From NCBI GenBank assembly GCA_003139975.1, contig PLHN01000545.1, positions 516-5,712 on the forward strand: 5,197 bases of DNA, given 5' to 3'. Below are positions 1-4,535 of the stretch, in pieces. Both the position numbers and the translations under genes were made by a program. Position 1 is the stretch's first letter. Each line of letters begins with the position of its first letter. The DNA comes from Acidobacteriaceae bacterium (GTDB taxonomy: Bacteria > Acidobacteriota > Terriglobia > Terriglobales > Acidobacteriaceae). The notes under the pieces were generated by a model that was not told the DNA's origin, did not search any database, and saw only the letters and a program-made list of their open reading frames with translations.

Positions 1-381
1 GCGCTGGCGACCATCCGCGTGTATGAAGAAGACAACTTGATCGAAAACGCACGGAAGATGGGCGCAGTTATGAAATCTCTCGGTGCTGACTTACTGACCA
101 AGCACCGGTCAGTTGGCGCGGTGCGCTCGATTGGATTGTTCGGAATTGTCGAGTTGGTGCGCAGCCAGAAAACTCTCCAGCCCATGGCCCCATTCAACGG
201 CACATCCGATGAAATGGTAGCGCTCGGGACGTTTTGCCGCGAACACGGACTCTACACACTCGTGCGCTGGAACACTTTCTTCACGAATCCTCCGTTGTGC
301 ATTAGCGAGGAACAGATGCGCGAAGCGTTCGCGATCATCGACCGAGGGCTCGATGTCACGGATGCGGCCGTGAAGGACTAG
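1..381 (+). CDS. Class-III PLP-dependent aminotransferase, C-terminal part (5' truncated)
   Basis: The frame is open from base 1 (Ala-Leu-Ala-Thr-Ile-Arg...) and ends at TAG 379-381, so this is the last 126 residues of a gene starting upstream of the window. The GTG at position 19 is an internal Val codon, not a start. The fragment has the C-terminal small-domain layout of fold-type I class-III aminotransferases: a helix (LIENARKMGAVMKSL), a strand carrying RSIGLFGIVELV, then the late segment FTNPPLCISEEQMREAF, which matches the usual 'aPPLiiteeqi' region near the end of these enzymes. Family members transfer an amino group between an omega-amino compound and a keto acid. The PLP lysine and cofactor-binding motifs lie outside the window, so the substrate (taurine, beta-alanine, glutamate semialdehyde or other) cannot be assigned. 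No clear terminator follows. Confidence 0.85.
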   Translation, partial: ALATIRVYEEDNLIENARKMGAVMKSLGADLLTKHRSVGAVRSIGLFGIVELVRSQKTLQPMAPFNGTSDEMVALGTFCREHGLYTLVRWNTFFTNPPLCISEEQMREAFAIIDRGLDVTDAAVKD

Positions 382-454
382 CCCCAGCTTTCAGGCGGCA
401 GGTGTCAAGCCTCAGGAAAATCAAAGCCAGGAGCGAGGCGTGCGTTTCCCGGGG

Positions 455-691
455 CTAACGCTGGTACGGAGGTTGAGCCTGGATGCGCGAGGTGCGCAAT
501 TCTGCGTCGCGGGAGGGAACGGTGGTGGGGTCGTGGTGCGTCTGGGCGGCGTGATGGTTGATGGCGGCTGCGGCCTGGGTGCGCAGGTTGCCCGCTTTCG
601 CATCGAAATCGAGCGTTGTGACGCTGTGGGTACAGCGCGTGCACGCGAACTTTATGCCGTTCTTGATGCGCTCAGTCCGGTAGGATTTCAC
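455..691 (-). CDS. Possible small protein with CxxC and a His cluster (hypothetical)
   Basis: I do not recognise this ORF. From a GTG at 691-689 it would encode 78 residues ending in TAG. Residues about 14-47 look protein-like: a CTRC pair, a short strand (HSVTTLDF), then NLRTQAAAAINHHAAQTHHD, which could form an amphipathic helix ending in a cluster of histidines. Cys-x2-Cys followed by a His cluster would suit a small metal site, but this is inference. By my hand count, the bases at this frame's third codon positions are clearly richer in G/C than those at its first positions, as in real genes of a moderately GC-rich genome. Against it: the start is weak (AGGAAG lies 15 nt upstream) and the frame stays open to 841 with poor-looking sequence. 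A competing plus-strand frame (440-754) has AGGAG six bases before a GTG, but its product is low-complexity. Moderate to low confidence. Confidence 0.35.
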   Translation of the reverse strand: MKSYRTERIKNGIKFACTRCTHSVTTLDFDAKAGNLRTQAAAAINHHAAQTHHDPTTVPSRDAELRTSRIQAQPPYQR

Positions 692-794
692 TTGCTGAAT
701 TGTAGTCTTCCTGCGGGCGAAGGCGAAGACGCGATAGTGGGGCAGCGAAGGTAATGCTGTCGCGCATTGAAAGATGCTCGTTCCGCAGGCTGCC

Positions 795-824
795 GCCGAG
801 CTTGGCTCGGCTTGGACAGCCGAG
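795..824. repeat. Overlapping hairpins, candidate dispersed intergenic repeat
   Basis: Three related 7-nt segments occur in a row. GCCGAGC (795-801) pairs perfectly with GCTCGGC (805-811) around a TTG loop. CTCGGCT (806-812) pairs perfectly with AGCCGAG (818-824) around a 5-nt loop. The two hairpins share 806-811, so they exclude each other. The element lies 27 bp past the stop codon of the minus-strand P1 peptidase, so it could act as a 3'-end structure for that transcript, but no U-tract follows on that strand. The sequence has the look of a short repeat scattered between genes in acidobacterial genomes. That is recollection-based inference and not demonstrated here. Confidence 0.5.
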
Positions 825-850
825 GGCGCCCGTCGCTCCATGTCATATCT

Positions 851-2017
851 TCACTGTGCCAGCCGGTTGTATTTCTTCAGCACCTCGCGCAGGCGATCGT
901 GCGGGAGAGCAATCGCCGTGTGGCCGTCAATGCCGGTCATCGTGTCGGCAGCGACCATCGCGTTTATTACCGCTTCTTCGGTGGCCTGAACCGTAGCGAG
1001 AAAGATTGGATCCAGGCTGTCGTTGGGAAGCATTTTCAGATCGTGAATGCCCGTGGGGCTGGCAGCGCCGGGATTGGCGGTGGAGAAGGCGACAAAGATA
1101 TCGCCCGACCCGTCGCCCGAGTAACTGCCATCGCGGCCGAGTCCGAGGGAGGCGCGGCGGGCTACGCGCTTGAGTTGCGTGGGGATGAGCGGAGCGTCGG
1201 TGGCGATGACGATGATGATGGAGCCCATGTCGTCACTACTCTGGTAAGCACGGTGCTCGGGGATCTCTTTGCCGACGGGAACACCGGCAATGCGAAGCTG
1301 GTCGCGGCGTCCGTAGTTACACTGCACCAGCACGCCGACGGTGTAGCCGCCGCTCTTGGCGTCTAGCACGCGCGAGGCGCTGCCGATGCCGCCCTTGAAT
1401 TCGTTGCAGATCATGCCCGTGCCGCCGCCTACGTTACCTTCTTCGGCCGCACCGCTGTGCGCGGAGTCGAGTGCGTGAAAAGCGTCCTCGGATTTGACGT
1501 GGAATCCATTGATGTCGTTGAGCCAGCCGTCCCAGGTTTCAGCGACGACGGGCAGCGACCACCAGTAGCCTTCCATGTCGGGCGCGCCGTGCTTCACTTT
1601 CCAGGCAATCACCGCGTCGCGCACGATGCCGACGCTGTGGGTGTTAGTGATCATCACGGGGCCGTCGAGGAATCCGGAGTCTTCGAGCCACGTAGTCCCG
1701 GTCATTTCTCCATTGCCGTTGAGCGTGAACCAGGCGCCGAAGACAGCATCGGTGGAAGCTTTGCCGCGCGGCAGAACGGCGGTGACGCCGGTGCGGACCG
1801 GGCCTTCGCCGACTTTGAGTTTACCCTCGCCCGAGATAAGCGTGGTATGCCCGACCTCGACGCCGGCGACGTCGGTGATAGCGTTGAGCGGGCCGGGCGT
1901 GCCGTCGAACGGGACGCCGAGATCGCGGGCTCGGGGCTTGGACTGGCCGAAGGCAACGATGCTGAGGGCGAAGGCGACGACAGGGAGAAGAAACGAGGGG
2001 CGCGCAAATCGCATCAT
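851..2017 (-). CDS. P1 family (DmpA-type, MEROPS S58) secreted peptidase
   Basis: Self-processing N-terminal-nucleophile hydrolase of the DmpA / beta-peptidyl aminopeptidase family, which removes N-terminal residues from short peptides or amides. From the chosen ATG (2017) the protein has 388 residues, normal for the family. A signal peptide is visible: a basic start (MMRFARP), a hydrophobic core (FLLPVVAFALSIVAF) and likely cleavage near FGQS. The mature part opens with the typical ARDLGVPFDGTPGPLNAITDV and VEVGHTT. The segment ETWDGWLNDINGFHV and the processing site GGGTGMICNEFKGGIG|SASR follow; the Ser at residue 213 should be the nucleophile freed by Gly-Ser cleavage. GSIIIVIATDAPL and a C-terminal region with GDGSGDIFVAFSTANP complete the fold. 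The frame extends upstream to GTG 2083 with ATG alternatives at 2080 and 2032. None has a good ribosome binding site, so 2017 was chosen for the signal peptide. Substrate specificity cannot be read from the sequence. Confidence 0.93.
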   Translation of the reverse strand: MMRFARPSFLLPVVAFALSIVAFGQSKPRARDLGVPFDGTPGPLNAITDVAGVEVGHTTLISGEGKLKVGEGPVRTGVTAVLPRGKASTDAVFGAWFTLNGNGEMTGTTWLEDSGFLDGPVMITNTHSVGIVRDAVIAWKVKHGAPDMEGYWWSLPVVAETWDGWLNDINGFHVKSEDAFHALDSAHSGAAEEGNVGGGTGMICNEFKGGIGSASRVLDAKSGGYTVGVLVQCNYGRRDQLRIAGVPVGKEIPEHRAYQSSDDMGSIIIVIATDAPLIPTQLKRVARRASLGLGRDGSYSGDGSGDIFVAFSTANPGAASPTGIHDLKMLPNDSLDPIFLATVQATEEAVINAMVAADTMTGIDGHTAIALPHDRLREVLKKYNRLAQ

Positions 2018-2068
2018 AAGGGAAGCCACCATGGTGATAAGTTCAAACGTAATGACGCTGAACGCGGC

Positions 2069-2103
2069 AGTATAGAACATCACAGGCAGGGGTGATTTAC
2101 AAT
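2069..2103. promoter_or_regulatory. Candidate back-to-back promoters for the P1 peptidase and the 93-aa gene
   Basis: Two -10-like hexamers face away from each other in the gap between divergent genes. TATACT on the minus strand (2074-2069) would start transcription near 2062, upstream of the preferred peptidase start at 2017. TACAAT on the plus strand (2098-2103) would start near 2110, leaving a leader of about 19 nt that carries the ribosome binding site of the gene at 2129. I see no good -35 hexamer for either, so this is tentative. If the minus-strand element is real, it lies inside the longest possible peptidase ORF and supports the shorter start. Confidence 0.35.
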
Positions 2104-2117
2104 CCTCTCAAGCTGGC

Positions 2118-2123
2118 AAGGAG
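2118..2123 (+). promoter_or_regulatory. Ribosome binding site of the 93-aa membrane protein gene
   Basis: AAGGAG sits 5 nt before the ATG at 2129. It is the clearest Shine-Dalgarno sequence in the window and fixes this start codon. Confidence 0.8.
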
Positions 2124-2128
2124 AAGAC

Positions 2129-2410
2129 ATGGAGAACTGGAAACGGGCGGCGATTGCGGGATCGGCGGCCGCGGCGATCCTTCTGCTGATGAAGGGGAGA
2201 CGTCCGGCGGCGGTGCTGGTGGGAAGCGTTGGCCTCGCCGTGCTGGCGTCGGAATATCCAGACAAGTTTGAGAAGATCCGCGAGGAACTGCCTTCCTACG
2301 TGCGGCAAGGAACGCGCTTTCTGGATGTGGCGATGAAGATCGGAAACAAGATCGGCGAATTCACGGAAAGGCGCGCGCTGGAGGCGTTTGAGGAACTAGG
2401 CGAGTATTGA
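2129..2410 (+). CDS. Small membrane protein of unknown function
   Basis: This 93-residue protein belongs to no family I recognise. Two short hydrophobic stretches (residues about 6-21, RAAIAGSAAAAILLLM, and 26-41, PAAVLVGSVGLAVLAS) are separated by a basic KGRR turn, suggesting a membrane hairpin. By the positive-inside rule the KGRR loop would face the cytoplasm. The remainder (42-93) is charged and probably helical: KFEKIREELPSYVRQGTRFLDVAMKIGNKIGEFTERRALEAFEEL. This could form a coiled coil or an amphipathic helix lying on the membrane. The start is well supported by AAGGAG 5 nt upstream. The gene is divergent from the P1 peptidase and convergent with the SufT-like gene, so it appears to be a single-gene unit. 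Size and layout resemble small envelope or stress-associated proteins, but no function can be assigned. Confidence 0.78.
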   Translation: MENWKRAAIAGSAAAAILLLMKGRRPAAVLVGSVGLAVLASEYPDKFEKIREELPSYVRQGTRFLDVAMKIGNKIGEFTERRALEAFEELGEY

Positions 2411-2503
2411 AGGATGCTTGCTAATTGCTGTTCCGCATTCGCTCCGCCATCGGTTAAACCGTCTTGTGCTTGCACTTCGCGAGTGGCCTCTGGCTAGGAC
2501 TGC

Positions 2504-2836
2504 CTACTCAATCCCCAGCTGTTTCCGCGCATCCGGGCTCAGCCGCTCGGGCGTCCAAGGGGGATTCCAAACTACATTGACCGTGGCGTTGCGGACGCCG
2601 GGGAGTTGCTCGACGCGCGATTTGACCTGAGCGCTGATGTTGACATGCTCCGGACAGCCCTGTTGGGTGAGGGTCATGTCGATGGTGACGTCCTGCTGGT
2701 TATCGGGCGCGGAGTCGAGGCGGATGTCGTAGATCAGGCCGAGGTCGACGATGTTGACGGGGATCTCGGGATCGTAGCACTGCCTGAGGGCGCTTAGAAC
2801 GTCGTCCTGGGTTAGTGGAACATTGGTTAGTGGCAT
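2504..2836 (-). CDS. MIP18/DUF59 family metal-sulfur cluster assembly factor (SufT-like)
   Basis: Cytoplasmic 110-residue protein of the MIP18 (DUF59) family, whose members (SufT, PaaD, eukaryotic CIA2) help mature iron-sulfur proteins. Diagnostic features: a helix LTQDDVLSALRQCYDPEIPVNIVDLGLIYDI (residues 8-38) with the DPEIPVNIVDLG signature; strand DVTIDMTLTQQGCP with the conserved Cys61 in the T-x-x-GCP motif; a helix up to LPGV; and the closing strand VNVVWNPPWTPERLSPDARKQLG, the typical 'v.l.w.PpWtpd.is.eak..Lg' ending of SufT-like members. It stands alone: no sufBCDS or phenylacetate genes are in the window. The start ATG (2836-2834) has a weak AGGA 5 nt upstream. The N-terminus carries a 15-bp-period duplication (PLTNV-PLTQD). 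The gene is divergent from the gene at 2905. Confidence 0.92.
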   Translation of the reverse strand: MPLTNVPLTQDDVLSALRQCYDPEIPVNIVDLGLIYDIRLDSAPDNQQDVTIDMTLTQQGCPEHVNISAQVKSRVEQLPGVRNATVNVVWNPPWTPERLSPDARKQLGIE

Positions 2837-2904
2837 GTTGGTCCTAGTCTAGCTCAGCGATGTTTCGAGAATCCTGATTGGCGAAGGAGCGCAGGTTCAT
2901 CGAT

Positions 2905-3627
2905 ATGGCATTGGATGCGGAGGCGCGGAAAAAGCTGCAGGTCGTGTTGGCGCTGGGGATTGTGATCGCCGGGGCGCGGGCGGCGTACATCGTGTACGAA
3001 CGGCACGAGGCCATGAAGGAAGACGTCGCGCCGAAGCAGGCAGTGCCGCTCAAAGCGGATTACTACGTTACGCCAAAGAAGCTGCATCCGTTCGATCTGA
3101 AGTCGGCGCGCGAACTGACGAAGCAACCGGTCTGGGTAAAGCTCGGCGGCCAGATTACGTACTATCCGTGGGACCGCACGCGGCATCGGGCGGAGTGGGG
3201 TCATGAGGCGGGAACGCTGGGGCCGCTCGAGCAGCTTGCCATCACGGACGTGGCGACGGATGTGCCGCCGAAGGCGGGCGGGACTAAGCAGGTGATGGTT
3301 CTGTTCGAGCTCGATGGGAAGGCCTATGCGGCGCCGATTGGGGTCGAGAAGGATGGCGAGTTCAAGATCTATTCGGACGACATTTTCTTCATCCAGGATC
3401 CGCGGGAGCTTTACAAGCACTGGCCCGCCGATGTGTGGAAAGCGATTGACGCGCACCAGGTGCAGCAGGGGATGAGTGAGTTGCAATCCAGTTTTGCGCT
3501 TGGGCCGGGTGTGCCGGTAGGCTCGGGCGATTACGGCTGGCGGACGCTGCGTTATGCGAACGACGGCAAGCCGCTGACGATCGCGTTTGAGAACGACAAG
3601 GCGGTCGGGATCAAGGCAGGGGCGTAA
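2905..3627 (+). CDS. Membrane-anchored protein of unknown function with BamE/SmpA-like C-terminus
   Basis: I do not recognise this protein as a named family. From ATG 2905 it has 240 residues: a charged start (MALDAEARKKL), one transmembrane segment (residues about 11-31, QVVLALGIVIAGARAAYIVY), then a soluble domain likely outside the cytoplasm. The middle part (51-150) is beta-rich with many aromatics (VWVKLGGQITYYPWD, KQVMVLFELDGKAYAAPIG). DDIFFIQDPRELYKHWPADVWKAID precedes the final segment, residues 178-237: a helix beginning VWKAIDAHQVQQGMSELQSSFALG, then GWRTLRYANDG and LTIAFENDKAVGI. This order (helix with 'G-M-x-x-x-x-x..LG', strand with W/Y, strand with F and a small turn) resembles BamE/SmpA/OmlA-type domains; it is a fold-level inference. 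An upstream TTG start (2878) adds nine residues but has no better ribosome binding site; GCAGG lies 9 nt before the chosen ATG. No clear terminator follows. Confidence 0.8.
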   Translation: MALDAEARKKLQVVLALGIVIAGARAAYIVYERHEAMKEDVAPKQAVPLKADYYVTPKKLHPFDLKSARELTKQPVWVKLGGQITYYPWDRTRHRAEWGHEAGTLGPLEQLAITDVATDVPPKAGGTKQVMVLFELDGKAYAAPIGVEKDGEFKIYSDDIFFIQDPRELYKHWPADVWKAIDAHQVQQGMSELQSSFALGPGVPVGSGDYGWRTLRYANDGKPLTIAFENDKAVGIKAGA

Positions 3628-3655
3628 TTTGGGGTCCGAATTAAGGTGATTTGTT

Positions 3656-3714
3656 TTGACAAGCTCCGATTTGTGAACTGTACACTTCGAATTGTCTAAC
3701 TGTACAATTACCCT
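3656..3714 (+). promoter_or_regulatory. Promoter/operator region of the toxin-antitoxin operon
   Basis: A consensus -35 TTGACA (3656-3661) is followed by two -10-like hexamers: TACACT (3681-3686, spacer 19 nt) and TACAAT (3703-3708). Each is embedded in a copy of the direct repeat AACTGTACA (3676-3684 and 3698-3706), 22 bp apart or about two helical turns. An inverted repeat, AATTGT-N8-ACAATT (3690-3695 / 3704-3709), covers the downstream -10. Start from TACAAT would place +1 at or next to the ATG at 3715, a leaderless mRNA, which agrees with the absence of a Shine-Dalgarno sequence. Repeats of this kind overlapping the core promoter are where Phd/YefM antitoxins and their toxin complexes usually bind to repress their own operon. 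The binding itself is inference. Confidence 0.6.
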
Positions 3715-4014
3715 ATGCTCCGGACTAGCCAAAACGGAAGTGTCGTGGTTTCAGCGCTCCATGCACGATCGAGCTTCGGCCGGCTCCTGCAGCGGGTCGA
3801 AGACGAACACAAATCGCTGGTGATTGAAAAGCGCGGCACACCGCGGGCGGTGCTGCTTAGCATTCGGGATTACGTGCGCCTTGCTACCCCTGAACCCGAA
3901 GTGCTTGCCATTCTCGGTGAGGAGTCGAAGCGCAACCGCACCGACCGGCTGTCCTCAAAGCAGATCGATCGAATCATTAAGGCCGCGCGCACACGGAATC
4001 CGAGGCGCCGATGA
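3715..4014 (+). CDS. Phd/YefM family antitoxin
   Basis: A 99-residue type II antitoxin. The N-terminal half has the Phd/YefM pattern: VVSALHARSSFGRLLQRVEDEHKSLVIEKRGTPRAVLLSIRDYVRL (residues 11-56). This corresponds to the strand-helix 'vsa.ear..f..ll..v..g..v.I.krG.p.avlis..dY' core that dimerises and binds DNA. The C-terminal part (57-99) is charged and probably disordered until it wraps the toxin; it ends in a very basic tail (ARTRNPRRR). The gene overlaps the PIN toxin by ATGA (4011-4014), which indicates coupled translation. There is no ribosome binding site before the ATG and a -10 hexamer ends 6 nt upstream, so the message may be leaderless. Family antitoxins neutralise the toxin and repress the operon. 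The C-terminal portion is longer and more basic than I would expect for a minimal Phd protein. Confidence 0.87.
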   Translation: MLRTSQNGSVVVSALHARSSFGRLLQRVEDEHKSLVIEKRGTPRAVLLSIRDYVRLATPEPEVLAILGEESKRNRTDRLSSKQIDRIIKAARTRNPRRR

Positions 4015-4433
4015 TCCCGCTGCGCCTGGTCCTGGACACCAATGTCGTCGTCTCTGCGGCACTGAAGCCGGAAGGCCTGCAGCGCACCGTCTTGATCCTT
4101 GCACTGACTCGGCCGGCTCGGCTGTATATCTCCCCACCGGTTCTTGAGGAGTACGGCATGGTGCTGGCACGCCGGGAACTCCGGATCAGAAAGGGACTCC
4201 GGCAGCAGTTGCTGCAACTTATTGCCAGGCAAGCGCACACGGTTCGGCCAGGCCAGTCCCTGCAAGTCACAAGCGATCCCGATGACAATATCTTTCTCGA
4301 GTGTGCCGACGCCGCTCACGCCGACTATCTTGTGACCGGCAATCTAAAGCACTTTCCAAGGCATTGGAAAAAGACCAAGATCATCTCCGCGCGGGAGTTC
4401 ATCGACATCGTCGCGCCGCATTTGCTGGCGTGA
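4011..4433 (+). CDS. PIN-domain toxin of a type II toxin-antitoxin module (probable endoribonuclease)
   Basis: A 140-residue protein of the 'putative toxin-antitoxin system toxin component, PIN family' group. PIN toxins are Mg2+/Mn2+-dependent RNases; known relatives cut tRNA, rRNA or mRNA to arrest growth. The acidic active-site signature is present: Asp9 in LVLDTNVVVSA, Glu46/Glu47 in SPPVLEEY, Asp91/Asp92 in SDPDDNIFLECA, and Asp105 in AHADYLVTGNLKHFP. The strand order LVLDTN, LYISPPVL, ADYLVTG and TKIISAREF matches the PIN alpha/beta fold, and the length is typical. In the last motif Asn111 occupies the place where many relatives have Asp (VTGD); N is also common in this subgroup. The gene is intact and should be functional. 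It overlaps the antitoxin by 4 bp and has no promoter of its own. The RNA target cannot be predicted from the sequence. Confidence 0.92.
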   Translation: MIPLRLVLDTNVVVSAALKPEGLQRTVLILALTRPARLYISPPVLEEYGMVLARRELRIRKGLRQQLLQLIARQAHTVRPGQSLQVTSDPDDNIFLECADAAHADYLVTGNLKHFPRHWKKTKIISAREFIDIVAPHLLA

Positions 4434-4522
4434 GAGACGTGCCGCGTCGCCACTGCCTTGCTCGGCGTTCTGCTTTTCGTTCTGATGTGCGCGAGCGCGC
4501 CCGTCGCCCCCCGCCTGTGCAG

Positions 4523-4528
4523 TACAAT
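4523..4528 (+). promoter_or_regulatory. -10 element of the M64 peptidase gene, probable leaderless start
   Basis: TACAAT ends 7 nt before the ATG at 4536, so the first transcribed base would be at about 4535. No Shine-Dalgarno sequence is possible in such a leader and none is seen. No convincing -35 hexamer is present in the C-rich sequence upstream. The octamer GTACAATT (4522-4529) is identical to the one before the antitoxin gene (3702-3709). Confidence 0.5.
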
Positions 4529-4535
4529 TTCGGGC

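Noticed and set aside
705..730. Inverted repeat GTCTTC...GAAGAC
   Set aside because: A six-base stem around a 14-nt loop with no supporting feature; compatible with chance.
440..754. Plus-strand frame with GTG start and AGGAG six bases upstream
   Set aside because: Despite the good ribosome binding site, the product is Gly/Val/Arg-rich without coherent structure, and base composition by codon position fits the opposite strand better. Kept only as the competitor of the 455-691 candidate.
767..1366. Plus-strand open frame of 199 codons across the 3' end of the P1 peptidase gene
   Set aside because: It lies mostly antisense to the peptidase, and its product (including a run of Asp from GAT/GAC repeats) has no recognisable domain.
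1457..2095. Long plus-strand open frame (212 codons) opposite the P1 peptidase
   Set aside because: It is the antisense shadow of a well-supported gene: its product is a low-complexity Gly/Asp/Glu/Arg-rich sequence with no motif, while the opposite strand carries all P1 family signatures.
2451..2461. Perfect palindrome CGGTTAAACCG between the convergent genes
   Set aside because: Only 11 bp with a 1-nt centre; too short to form a stable terminator hairpin and no T-tract follows.
2854..3732. Minus-strand open frame of 292 codons
   Set aside because: It is antisense to the membrane-anchored protein gene; the product is rich in Arg, His, Pro and Leu, typical of an antisense frame of a GC-rich gene.
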